Shown: positions 21,936 through 32,650 of the stretch, in pieces
Position numbering within the stretch: the first letter of the stretch is position 1
Layout: every line of letters begins with the position of its first letter
DNA from: Triatoma infestans
Taxonomy: Eukaryota > Arthropoda > Insecta > Hemiptera > Reduviidae
Direction of reading: 5' to 3'
NCBI GenBank assembly: GCA_011037195.1
Contig: JAAEAF010000249.1
Coordinates: 216,001 to 280,000 of the forward strand
DNA length: 64,000 bases
The notes under the pieces: generated by a model
Database searches by the model: none
What the model was told of the DNA's origin: nothing
Seen by the model: the letters and a program-made list of their open reading frames with translations, nothing else
Program-made: the position numbers and the translations under genes

Positions 21936-22165
21936 CACAAATGTCGCAGAATGGCCCAAAAAAACAAATTTTTATTTTGGAAAAATGTTGTCTTACCTGT
22001 GCAGGTAAGCCCATTCCAAGTTTAAAGGAATTCGTTACAGTTGTTTTCGAGAAAATCCCCTACCCCCCCAAAAAAAACTTATTCATTAGCAATGAAACTT
22101 CCGATTTACCGATTTTCTTTGAAATCTGGAATTCTAGCAATACTTGTAATGTGGCTTAATATTAT
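21936..22165 (-). repeat. Family H fragment, diverged
   Basis: Minus-strand internal piece with CGAGAAAATCCCCTACC, GAAACTTCCGATTTACCGATT and AATCTGGAATTCTAGC, the boundary between two internal units. Confidence 0.55.
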
Positions 22166-22810
22166 ACAGGTGGCTGAACCAAAACTTGTATAGAGCTGGT
22201 ATTTTAAAGAAAAATACTATACGCTTTAATGAAATGAAATTAATGAATGCAAAAATAAACTTTATTCGGTGATTCTATCTCTTAGGAATAGTGTTACAGC
22301 TAAGAAATACAAATTTGGCTAATAAGGCTTAATACAAATATGTATATAGAGCAGATATTGTAACGTTTTCTTTACTTACCGTTGTGCTTCTCTTATCGAT
22401 TTTTCTCAAAAATTCAATTAATTAGTAGAAGTAATTGGTGTTCAAAGTTAAAATTTAGAAATAATGACACATGCAATACTCTAACAAATGAGTTTATTCA
22501 CTTTCTACATATATTTATTAATGAATGAAATAATTATTTGAATAAAAAAAATGTAAAATGATAAAGTATCAAAATTATTCGTACCCTTTAAATTATTCGT
22601 ATATTTATTACATATATATATTTATTTATTATATATATTCGTACTGCAGTAAATATGCGAACAAATGTATGTTTACCAGTCAGGCTCCTGTTAGACTGAC
22701 TCACTCTTTTTAAAGTAAAACTCACACTAAAAATATAAAGGAAGTCCTACTTCTTCTAGAGTATTCTTATACTCCAATATATATATATATATGTTGATGG
22801 ATAAATATAT

Positions 22811-22854
<44 letters not shown>

Positions 22855-23410
22855 GAAGAAAAAAAAAGATGCTCGTGTAAAACGTAGCTGCTACATGGTG
22901 AAATAAAATGCTGTAATACAGGTGAATGGTGCCAGTGTACAGGAATGAAAGGTCGAGGGTAAGATGCTGGGATGAATGGGTTGTTGAGGTAGAAGACTAT
23001 TAGAGGGATCATGGGTATTCTGTTTACAATTCAGAGGATCGGAGTGAGAGGGAGGATGGTCTGGAATAAGGTAGGATGGAGGCATGGCGAATGGAAGGAG
23101 GGAGAGAATTCCATTGGTTGTAGGCTCAAATGACGGAAGGAGCGGACAAATGTTGTAGTATTATGAGAGGGTGGGTAAAGATCGGTATGTGCGAGAGCGA
23201 ATATTACGCTGCGCTATGGATGATTCAATTTTAAGGAGTTTGTAAATGTAAGAGGGTGTTTGTGAAGATAGAGTTTGATAGAGGAAAGAGTCTTGGAAGT
23301 ATTGCCTGCAAAAAAAATGGGTAAAGCCACTTCAATTCGGCATAGTAGCGGGGAAGAAATCCGAGAATCTCTGGGTATCCCGAATAAAGCCATTGTTAGG
23401 CGCTTCAATC
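22166..23410. other. No confident gene; poly(A) run of 42
   Basis: An uninterrupted A-run lies at 22812-22853, preceded by (AT)n. The following 22870-23400 is G/A-rich on the plus strand and unlike its surroundings (GGAGGGAGAGAATTCC, GAGGATGGTCTGG). Minus-strand frames there (22891-23085, 23214-23408) are proline/serine-rich and could be an old LINE tail, but no motif is convincing. Confidence 0.4.
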
Positions 23411-23419
23411 GATTATCGA

Positions 23420-23765
23420 GCCCCTACAGAACCACCGCCTAAAAAAATCATCAATATTCCCAGGAAACTTTTCAGAATTACTAATTTCCTGGTTGAAGGA
23501 TTTTTGTCAAGAATTTGTGTTTTTCTTGTTTTGAAACGGAATTCCCAGTTTGAACTTGCGATTTTTTTTTGTTCTTTTATTTAAAGATATTTTGTTCACA
23601 CAAAGACACACAGACACACAAGGCTACTCGCTAAAAATCTAAACTTCGTTTTTTCTTTTTCAAACTCAGTGGACCTCAGAACATGTATTTCCGGTTGAAA
23701 AATACAATTTCGAAAATATGACAAATTCGCAATACTTCCCCTTTACTAGCAGTAAGAGAAAGTAA
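23420..23765 (-). repeat. Family H 5' half
   Basis: Minus-strand copy ending with TAGCAGTAAGAGAAAGT at 23748-23764. The CA-rich tract is at 23597-23622 and the CAGTGGACCTCAGAACATG block follows. Directly beyond it (23776-23815) AACATTCACACTCGAATTTC and TCTTACTGCAGT look like the right end of another copy, so two copies abut. Confidence 0.7.
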
Positions 23766-23970
23766 AAATAAAAACATTCACACTCGAATTTCTCTTACTG
23801 CAGTTATTATAATTATATTGACAAGTTTTCTCCCCGAACACCAATATCCCAGAACAAACTCTAAAAATCAAAATTTCCAAATAAAGAAAAATGGTTCAAA
23901 TAAAGATGATAAGTACAAATACTTATGATAACTATGTTGTGCAATTAGCTGTAATGTGATTGTATATGTG

Positions 23971-24300
23971 TTGTAGTAGTGTATGAGTGTTGTGTTGTAG
24001 CACGAGCGGTATTGAAAGGGTTTATGTTTGTGTAAGTTTTAGAGAAAAGTATTAAGAAATAAGTAAGAAGTCATCACTGGTTTAAAAAAAATATATTAAC
24101 TTTAAATTCATTTAAATATTTCAAAATCATAAGCTTATGAATAGGAGTAAAAACTCTTGAACTTAAATATTCTTAAACACAAATGTTCAAATTAAACACT
24201 TATTGGCACACTGAATTTAAAATGAGAGAGTGACTTTCTGAACGCAACGAATGTTCCTGAATGAATGTTGAAATTAGACTCTTCAAATAATCAGAGTTGG
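23971..24300 (+). repeat. Family L repeat, 5' part
   Basis: Starts TGTAGTAGTG, like the copy at 58752, and shares GCACGAGCGGTATTG, AAGTATTAAGAAATAA and GTTCCTGAATG with the other two copies. It stops where the TAATTG-rich block begins near 24296, so its right end is missing. Confidence 0.5.
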
Positions 24301-24301
24301 G

Positions 24302-24815
24302 ATAAACGTAATTTCAATTACAATTACAAATACTTACCAATTTCTGTAATATGAAATTGCAGAAAAAAAATTACAATTACATATAATTATAATTGGTAAT
24401 TGCAATTACTTTATGGATCATTGTAATTGTAATTGTGGTTTACAATTACAATTACTGGTTGAGCCAAAGTAATTCAATTACTAAATACAATTACATGTAA
24501 TTGTACTTCTGCATTTCCAAGTAATTTTAATGCAATTACAAGTAATTATAATTGGTAATTATAATTATTAACGCCGAAATGGCACTAAAAAAAGTAATTA
24601 CTCAAGAGATTGAGTAGATACAACTCAAGAGACTGAATTCTCTTGAAATTTTTGTCAATTGTTAAAGATAATTGGGAGATACAATTTATTATTGAGTGGA
24701 AATGTGGCAGAGTTTACTTTTGTTCAATTACTCAATTTTCTTTTGTAATTCTATTACTTCAATTACATACATGTAATTGTAATTGAATTATAGGTAATTG
24801 TAATTAAAATTCTTT
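24302..24815. repeat. TAATTGTAATTAC-rich block, possible hAT-like relic
   Basis: About 500 bases dominated by permutations of ATTACAATTAC and its complement GTAATTGTAAT in both orientations, giving many overlapping inverted repeats. Its left edge CAGAGTTGGGATAAACG resembles the CAG(A/G)G-TGGG ends of hAT elements, but no matching right end or 8 bp duplication is visible. It interrupts a family L copy. Confidence 0.45.
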
Positions 24816-24822
24816 TTTGAGG

Positions 24823-24985
24823 TTCTGCTCAGTTATATATACGAGTACACACAGACAGAAAGAGAGAAAGTTCTGCTCAGTAATATATACACAGGTAGAA
24901 AGAGAGAAAATTCTGCTCAGTAATATATACACACAGAGAGAAAGTTCTGCTCAGTAATATATGCACACAGACAGAAAGAGAAAGT
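24823..24985 (+). repeat. Short tandem array, four irregular units
   Basis: TTCTGCTCAGTAATATATAC plus a CACACAGACAGAAAGAGAAAG tail repeats with starts at 24823, 24871, 24911 and 24945 (spacing 48, 40, 34). A single related unit lies at 20805-20885, also followed by TATATTCCTTTTAA. Confidence 0.85.
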
Positions 24986-25077
24986 AAGTATATTCCTTTT
25001 AAGAGCAAAATCACAATCACTTGGAAAAATCAAGAATTTTTCTATCCCCCCGTGTCATAAGCAAGCAATGTCACTGT

Positions 25078-25315
25078 ATTAATGAGTAGAAAATCCTGGT
25101 TGTTATGGTTGGTTCCGCAGAGCTGGAAAGCTTCAGAGATGAGTTCCATATACACTCTGTATGTGTATCAACTGAATTTGCTCTGCGCAAGTCTATGTTA
25201 TTACACTGTTTGATAAAAAAACATCCTGATGATGGGCGAACGCCCGAAACCGGTCGATGACCACAAAAAGAAGCAGGCTATCACGGAAAACATCTCTGAT
25301 GAGAAAATCCTGGGT
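25078..25315 (+). repeat. Family F element
   Basis: Matches the fold-back family described at 47902-48474: outer GTTGGTTCCGCAGAGCTGG at the left, CATCCTGATGATGGGCGAAC, CGCCCGAAACCGGTCGATGA, and right end GCAGGCTATCACGGAAAACA. The left arm is partly replaced by TTCCATATACACTCTG, so its inverted arms are incomplete. No duplication found. Confidence 0.7.
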
Positions 25316-27200
25316 TTAATTATCTAATACATAGTAAAACTGGCTGTAATATCCGGTTGCCTTAGCACTTACTGGTGCTTTTATATAACGCCCCGTCAAC
25401 CTCTTTGCTATTTATTGCAATAACTCTTGACAACGATGTTTGTCAAACAGAGGTAATAACCTGTTTTGGTGTAAGTTCACTTTCTACCGTCTCCAATCGT
25501 ATTCACTCTCTATTTTCTCAATTCTAATACTACCTAGTTGTTCTTTGGAAGTTCAATCCCACTTTACCAAGTAAAACTAAGTCCCCCTAAATGATTAACT
25601 AATCCCTTGTAACGGAGTAAGTTATAAAGGGGCAAACTTACATAGTGTCCATTTTTCCGCTCACAGTTGGTACAATACTCATTAAACAAGAGAGAGAGAC
25701 AGACGAAAAGAGTCAGTGAGCGGAAAAGAGACCAAACTGTTTACTGATGGTGTATAATGGCCGATTTCCAACTTGCTATTTTGCCGACATACCGAGATCT
25801 TGTATCATTTAAATTTTTATCAATAATTTTTAAATTTTAATGTTTCTAATTTTCAAAACAGACGATTCACTCGCATTTCATCCTAAAATCCCTGCCCACA
25901 TTTTCAGGAATCTACCAGCCTAATAATACAAACACTCATGTTAACGGGTAGCGTACGCGTCAATGACTTTTATAAACCGAAGTTTTAGCCCATACTTCAA
26001 TGATGTTCTTCAGGGTCGTATAGCTTAAATGCTAACAGAGCACTGGACAAGAACGCTGGTGGAAATTCCTTGGCCATGTTGCAGGCTGTAGATGCAGGGC
26101 GGAACTTCTCTTCCCTTCCCATGCCCAGGGTTGACTGTAAGGTCACTTGTCACCATCCCAACTGTTATAAAGTTGTAGCCTTGTTTTGCTCCGGAAAACT
26201 GTTGATTAAAAGAAACTGATTGCTCCGGATAAAAGTTGATTATGTTAAAGAGAGTGATGATTGACAAAGAAATGTATTTATGGTGATGGGGGATGATTCG
26301 AAATGGAAAGGCATAACTGAGAACTGTTGTAATAATGCAATAAGTTCTTGTTGAACAGTAACAAAACACTGTTAAGCGTTGTTCCAATAGACTGGGAGCC
26401 TAAAACAAAAAGAGATATGAGATGTCATTCCACCAACTTTAGGCGGCCGTATGATGTACGAACATCGTTCTGTTATAACATGTCAGGGAGAATACTATTT
26501 TAGTCAATTAGAACAATTTACTGGGGGGACCAAACAATAGTGACTAAAACTGGTAAGAGAATATTGTGTAGCTGTGAGAGAGTTAATGCAAAAATCAGGA
26601 GAGTTGTGCCATTCTCCATATTTATTTTGAAGAGAAAGAGAAAAGCGAGTGAGAAAGAGGAAGCATGCGCGATGGACAGTGAGAGAATGTGAGAGAAAAA
26701 TATCATTCTCTTGGTGTTTTATTAACAATACTTTTTCGCTCTCTTTCTCCCGTTGTTTCACGACTGCACTCAAGAGAAAATTACATTGAGTTTTCTCTCT
26801 TCCCTCTCACTCTACCACTCTCTCTCTCTGTGAGAAAAAAGAGAAACCAGCGTACACAAGTGCAGGTGAATATCAGATGATATCATGCTCACTTCGCCCA
26901 TCACCATGCTCGTATTTCTAAACTGACGCACAGGCTTGTGCCCTTCCCCCACCATTACCGCCACCGATGAAACTTTTCCCATAGATAAGACATTTTCAAA
27001 ACAGGCATTTCCACATTGATATCAATTTTTTTTTTTAACACCTACTTTCATTGTTTTAATTTTTCTTATTTACTTATATGATAAGAGATTTTAATTATTC
27101 TTTTTAAAGAGAGGTGGTTTCATATCATTATACGTAATTTTCAATTGATTAAAAATATGACCCTAAATACACTTACAAATTAGTTTTTACGTCATTTTTT
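25316..27200. other. No gene seen
   Basis: Mixed sequence. Short frames at 26025-26387 and 26504-26880 have no recognisable domain. Purine-rich GAGAGAAAAAG-type sequence is concentrated at 26630-26850. I cannot assign a function or repeat class to the rest. Confidence 0.4.
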
Positions 27201-27204
27201 TAAG

Positions 27205-27800
27205 TACAGTGGAAAACGATTAACACGAAAACGCTTTACATGAAAAATCGGTAAACACGAAATCATATTTTTGCGGTCCCGACAAAATATTATGTAGTTT
27301 CATACATTTTTTTTTCTTTTAACAAGAAACAAAAATCGCTTAACACAAAAAGTTTTCGCTTCTCGGACGAACAGAGTATAGCTGTTTTCACCCAGATTTT
27401 TTGGCTTACGTACTTTTTTTTTTTTGGCTAGACCGAACAAAATAAAAAATGGCTGCTACTGTTGCTACGTTACCGTTTGTCTTGGATAAGAAAGAGGCAC
27501 TGCCATTGTTAAAACATTTCAATTTTATTGGTCATTTAGTTTTTGAAATCGGTGATGGCTGTGTCGAAGTCGGTGAATTGTGTGTCGAAATCGGTGAATC
27601 CCCGCAACAGAAATGCGGAACATTATGAAAAGTATGCGCAGTTATTTAGTTATTCGAATGGCGAAATGAATAAAACGATGGACGATATCGAACAATTTGA
27701 TGTTGAACAAGACACTTCAAAAAATATATCAAATTTTTTCCACAAAAAACAATATTATTTTCGTTTTTTATTAAATACACATATATGTACATATAATTAG
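27205..27800 (+). mobile_element. pogo/Tigger-like DNA transposon relic
   Basis: Begins TA-CAGTGGAAAACGATTAACACG: a TA dinucleotide followed by a CAGTRGAAnnCG-type end with repeated AACACGAAA words, as in pogo/Tigger ends of the Tc1/mariner superfamily. The frame at 27543-27800 (85 residues) ends with DDIEQFDVEQ and then SKNISNFFHKK. Many Tigger transposases end with an acidic segment and a similar K-x-x-I-x-x-FF motif resembling a PCNA-binding box. The DDE core is absent and no right inverted repeat was seen, so it is an internally deleted and truncated relic. Confidence 0.45.
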
Positions 27801-27899
27801 TTATGTATCTAATACGATGTGTTGGACAATATATATATTGTACCTACACAATACCGCATATATATTAAATAAGTATAGAATGTCAATATCAATGGAGTG

Positions 27900-28235
27900 T
27901 AAATTTTAGCAGGAAAACAAGTCGCATCAAGGTCAAACTTCATATACCGTCTCGGTACTACCATCGCATCTGACACGAAGGTTCCGGGCAATCGAGCGAA
28001 AGTGCGACTTTACTTAATGGTGTTTCTCGGCGATTTTCTTGAAAACTGCTCCAATGATTTACTTCGTAAACTTCGTATACTATAAATACCTATCACTTTT
28101 ATATCTTAATATAATGTATCTTAATAACATATTTCTAGGAAATTCATGTTTTAGGGATTTCCGTCTGACTTTTATTAAAAACGAGTTAATTTTTTGACCA
28201 ATTCCCCAAAAAAATTTAAATGGAAAAAAAGAAGA
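27900..28235 (+). repeat. Family H fragment
   Basis: Plus-strand internal piece: AAACTTCATATACCGTCTCG, GCATCTGACACGAAGG, GAAAGTGCGACTTTACT, CGATTTTCTTGAAAACTGCT. No termini. Confidence 0.55.
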
Positions 28236-28455
28236 TTTATTCATAAAGCCTTAACAAAGTGAAGTGACTAATTTTTATCAATTTTGTCCCTCACCTTTCA
28301 CTAATGACCTCAATAACACTCTGAAAAAACTATATGACTAATGGAAATATGTAATTAAAAACTTTCCATTGAAATTTATTTGATTGATTTCCCAGGAAAA
28401 ACATTTAAAAACTCTGGATAAAGGATGTTTTTATTTTCATTTGTTAATTTTTTTT

Positions 28456-28581
28456 ACTTTCTCTTACTCCTAGAAAGAGGAAGTATTGTAATCGTGTCAA
28501 ATTTTCGATATCGAGTTTTTCACCGGAAATATCCGTTTTGAGGTCCCTTGAGTCCAAAAAAGTGGTTTTCAGCAAATGATC

Positions 28582-28614
<33 letters not shown>

Positions 28615-29372
28615 GTATCTGTATGTGAACAGCATAGCTCAAGGACGAAAAACCGTAGAAAGATGAAACTTGATATTACATTTAGGTATCATTATGGGAT
28701 CTGATGGTGCGTTATCTGTCAAAATACCTCAACCGGAAGTACCACTTTACTAGCTGTTTTTTTTACGTTTTTGCGATTTTCTCAAAAATGGCTGCGACGA
28801 TTTTCTTTAAACTTTTTATATCAACTACACATACAAAGAGCTAAAACTTTTATTTGAAACATTTCTCCGGAAAAATTCATTTAACGGCACTTCTTGGGGA
28901 GGGGTGGGGTTAGATTTTCATCTTAACTGCTATTTCAGTTATAGACCATACTGTCATCTAAATAATGTTAATTAGAATTAATATGTTGTTGAAATTCGAG
29001 TTTGAAAAAATCGGGATAACGGAAGTGCGTTTGTTTTAACACTTTACTAAATGACTTTTCCACCTTTTAGCGATTTTCAAAATTCATTTAAGGGCACTTT
29101 TAGAGGAGGGATGGAGTTACAGCATCCTCTAATGTGGTATCATAGTTGATTATACAATTCTATCATCCAAACAAAATTAATTAGAAATAAATAGATGGCC
29201 AAAATTTCAAGTTTTAAGAAAATTAGTAAACCGGAAGTGCGTTTTTATTGAACAGTTCTTTTCAGTTTTCGACGAATTTCGTTATATTTGGTACACAAAC
29301 TATAACATTTGTCAATTATAATTTTGAGAACTGGAGTAAGAGAAAGTTGTGTGAGTGTTTCACACTAGATTT
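28456..29372 (+). repeat. Family H reference copy, full-length
   Basis: The clearest plus-strand copy and the reference for family H. The left inverted repeat ACTTTCTCTTACTCC (28456-28470) is followed by partial self-complement, which in better copies reads CTCTTACTCCTAGTAAGAG. Next come AATCGTGTCAAATTTTCG, TTTTCACCGGAAATATCCG, GTCCAAAAAAGTGG, a (TG)n tract (28579-28607) and GTGAACAGCATAGCTCAA. Internal units of ~290 bp start at CAACCGGAAGTACCAC and ATAACGGAAGTGCG, with a third partial unit at AAACCGGAAGTGCG. The right inverted repeat GGAGTAAGAGAAAGT (29333-29347) follows, then hairpin GTGTGA-GTGTT-TCACAC (29349-29365) and a T-run. No protein is encoded. The layout resembles DINE-1/Helentron-type non-autonomous elements (inference); a MITE is the alternative. 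Confidence 0.85.
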
Positions 29373-29815
29373 TTTTTTTAATTGTTAATGTTAAATCGTA
29401 ATAATATTTTGTATTTTAGGAATTGGAATACAAAAACTTACAAAATTTTAAAAATTTAAATAAGAAATCTTATTTTCGAATAAAAAAAAAAAGTTCGAAT
29501 CAAAGCTATACTCGATTTTTTTACCATTAAAAAAAAACGGAAATAAGTAGGGCTTGAAATCTTATATCGTGTATTCTTGGAGAAAATTCTATTGCGTAAG
29601 TTTAACAACAACAACGTTAAGTTTGACAATTCTTCCTTTTAAAATTAGACTGAGTAAAACAAACAATAAAAGTGTCACGTGACATTCTCTGATTATAATT
29701 AATACAATTTAATAGACAAATTTTCTATAAAAGTTTAACATTAAAAAGGGTGACAGAAGTGTAACTAGTGTAACTGAACGTAACTAGTATTGTATCGCCA
29801 TATGTCTCAATCAAT
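29373..29815. other. No gene seen
   Basis: AT-rich spacer between two family H pieces with an A-run near 29483-29493. Nothing recognisable. Confidence 0.4.
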
Positions 29816-29819
29816 AAAG

Positions 29820-30060
29820 CTCGCAACGGTAGTTTATATTTCTCTCGACAATCAGTGTCAATCACATAAAAGTTCTAAGTTTTTCATCTGTCTACTTAGC
29901 ATTTCAAGTTTAAAGAAAATGGTCATAAGTGCTTTCGAAAAAATTCCAAAATATTCAGAAAGTAATTGTATCAAGTCTCACTTCCGGTTTCCTCTTTTTT
30001 TTTCAAATTTATAATTCTAGCGACACTTCTAATGTATCTTAATATTATTACATAACTAGT
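29820..30060 (-). repeat. Family H fragment, diverged
   Basis: Minus-strand internal unit: GAAAATGGTCATAAGTGC, TTTCGAAAAAATTCC, CTCACTTCCGGTTTCC and AATTCTAGCGACAC correspond to consecutive family blocks. Confidence 0.5.
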
Positions 30061-30965
30061 AGAATCATAAATTTTACCGAAGTTATAGTTTGGTGTAAAG
30101 GCCAAGCGTAAATTAATAGAAAGAAATCATTCAATAAAGTTTGATGAATTCTTATCCGAAATTTCCGTTAACAAATACGTTGATAATAAACTAAATGGAA
30201 TACTGCGAATTTCCTGTTTGAAATATTTGCAATCCACCATTTCGCCAACCAAGAATGGCCATTTAAGATTAGAAATATACTACAACAAAATATTATCTAA
30301 ATGAGTTTTATCAATACATTCATTAAAGTAATTGGTAAATGTTTAATCATTTAAACTCGCTTTATTATGGAGAAGATGGCTTTACATTGCTGTGGTACTC
30401 ATTAGGCCTCTTGTACAATTCAGTAACTTAGGCTAATGTAAAGTGTTATGACTTAATAAAGTTAAATATATATATATATATATATATATGATAATAGTTA
30501 TATCTCTCTATTGTAATAAATGCCTTGTAACTGTAAATTTGGTCAGCTATTTTAAATAATTACTACTAATTTATTTAAATTAAACTCAGTAAGCTACAAC
30601 ATAATGTACACTCAAGTTTACTACGGAAGGGCCCCATTTCAATTTGCTAAGATGCTAATAATGCTAGTAAAAATGTAAAAGCAATAACCTAAGAATTTTC
30701 CAGAATACTTTCCTTCAAATAAAAGTGATAGAACTATGAGTATAGTAGGTACATAAATTTTAAAGACTATTTCCAAGCAACAAAAACCCAACAAAAACTT
30801 AGAAAAGATTCATCCATTCAATAAAATAGCTCTGATTAAGCGGAAATACGGCCTTAATGCTCTTAAGAAAGACTTTTTTTGTTTTTAAATGATTGGAAAG
30901 AAAATCGTTATTTTATTTTTCTTTTTTTAATGAAAATCTGAGGAAAGTATTGGTTTAAGTTGAAT
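30061..30965. other. No gene seen
   Basis: AT-rich sequence with an (AT)n microsatellite at about 30468-30489. No coding frame or known repeat recognised. Confidence 0.4.
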
Positions 30966-30969
30966 ATCT

Positions 30970-31885
30970 TGAAGAATTTGAAGTTAATTGCGGAGGGATA
31001 TAGGGAGATCCACTTTTCACTAGAGCACTTTCAACGTGGCCTTGGAACAAGCGGTGAAGCACATTCATTCCAATCCCGGAAGCACAGAATGACCCAACAC
31101 CTAACATTTACGGATGCCGTCGTCTTATAAGTGCTGGAGTCCATCCTCTGGTGGCATTATAGCAGCTTGAAGCGGACGCAAAAGAATTAGGGTCTTCATA
31201 TAAATAAAAACAAAACAAGCTATGTGATAGACATCAAGGAACATGGGCCCAGAATTTACCAGCTAGTGTGGCTGATGTACAGCGGTTTCGTTTCATGCCA
31301 ACGTTTCAAATATCTGCGTGCAATTGTGATAGACCAAAGCGAACCAAATATGGGAAATACATGGCCAGAATAGCGGCCGGCAATAGAAGCCTGATTGTTA
31401 TACAAATAGTTCTGAGCTTCAGGGCGCTGTCACAATGTATATAAGACGATCATGAGACCAGTGGTAAAATATGCCAGTGAAACATGTTTCATGATAAAAG
31501 AAATTAAAAGAGTGCTTGGCTTATGGAGAAAGGAAAGTGTTGAGGAAAATATATGGTTCTACTAGGCAAGGCGGTCAATGGAGCAGCCGTATAACTGCCG
31601 AACTAAGGCGGTTGTACTATGATAAAGACCTCATACCTTCATTAAAAAAAGGAGGCACAGCTAGCTGGGGAATGTGGAAAGTATGGAAGCCGAGAGATTC
31701 CCCAGGCATATGTTGTACGGCAGATTAGGAGGAGTCAAAAAAACGCTGGGGCCTCGTTTGAGGTGGATAGATGATGTGAAGGAAGATCTCGAGAAATGAG
31801 AGGGAAATGAGAAGATGGTGGGGAAAGGCGGGAGGTAGAATAGGCGAAAGGCGACGCATCGTTGAGCCAATAGAAAAGGAATGCA
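30970..31885 (+). pseudogene. RTE-like LINE reverse transcriptase, degraded
   Basis: The pieces follow the same order as the intact copy at 456-1861. They are GDPLFTRALFNVALEQAVKH (near 31003-31060), MTQHLTFTDAVVL in place of HLAYADDVLL (31088-31128, catalytic YADD lost), and MRPVVKYASETCF (31451-31488). Then come ERKVLRKIYGSTRQGGQWSS (31528), EAERFPRHMLYGRLGGVKK (31689) and PRLRWIDDVKEDLE (31754). Similarity is closer than that of the copy at 18225-19300. Numerous frameshifts and stops; no open frame exceeds 70 residues. No target duplication or simple-repeat tail was found. Confidence 0.8.
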
Positions 31886-31989
31886 ATAAATAGTGTTTTT
31901 GCTTAAATTTAACGAAAACTTTGAAATCTAAATATAATTTTTATGTTTAATTAGTATTATTTGAACATCTAGCGATATTCTCTTTTGTG

Positions 31990-32650
31990 TGAAACTGTTA
32001 CTTACATAACCGTCAAGTCACTTCCTCTCTCCACCTCTTCCCGTCTCTCCAATCTCATTCCTCAGACCCCTACCGGCCATCTCCTCCTCTTTCTCCTCCT
32101 CCCATCTTCTTGCCGGTCTGCCTCTTCTTTTGCTCCTCTGAGGGATCCATCCTCTAATCCTCTCTGGCCATCTTTACGGAGGCATCTTTCTGAGATGTCC
32201 ATACCACACCAGTTTCCTTTTATTTATTCTTTCCTCAACTGTTTCATTTATTTCCATTTTCTTCCTGATCTCTATATTCCTAACCTTATCCATTCTGATC
32301 TTCTGAACACATCGTCTTCAGTAGTCCATCTCTATCACGATCATCTTTGCACTTATCTCCCGAGTGGTCCAGGTTTCAGCTCCATACGTGAGGATTCCTT
32401 CAATAATGGAATAAAATATTCTTTTTTTATTTTCCCTTGAAAGGATTTTGCCCCACAGCACTGGGATGAAGCATTCTTATTGTCTTGCGGGTCTGTACAC
32501 TTCATTCCAGCACCTCTTCTTCACATACTCCCGCCTCCTACAAAACAGATCCCAAATATTTGAAGGATTCCTGCATTTTTCCTCTTCAACATACAAATCC
32601 TCATCCTCATTCCCTTCTATCACTATTATATTCCTTTTTTTTTTTTTTTA
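31990..32650 (-). pseudogene. RTE-like LINE, C-terminal region, opposite strand
   Basis: The reverse complement encodes, in order from 32600 down, LWGKILSRENKKRIFYSIIE, GILTYGAETWTTREISAKMI, RMDKVRNIEIRKKMEINETV, RINKRKLVWYGHLRKM and RGRPARRWEEEKEEEMAGRG. These are the tail of an RTE-type reverse transcriptase: the TYGAETW strand, the WYGHLRRM helix and the GRPxxRW basic patch. Stops fall within it. Long plus-strand frames here (31985-32440, 32448-32651) are the antisense of this coding sequence and not genes. Together with the plus-strand relic ending at 31885 it forms a tail-to-tail pair of LINE fragments. Confidence 0.78.

Noticed and set aside
22812..22853. Poly(A) run as the tail of a retrocopied gene
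   Set aside because: The sequence upstream shows no coding or gene-like content and no flanking duplication was found.
26010..26075. Possible tRNA gene or SINE head (GGTCGTATAGCTTAAATGCT)
   Set aside because: It resembles a box A but no acceptor pairing, anticodon arm or box B could be drawn.
31985..32440. 151-residue plus-strand frame as a gene
   Set aside because: Its complement encodes a clear RTE reverse-transcriptase tail; the plus frame is an antisense shadow rich in serine, leucine and proline.
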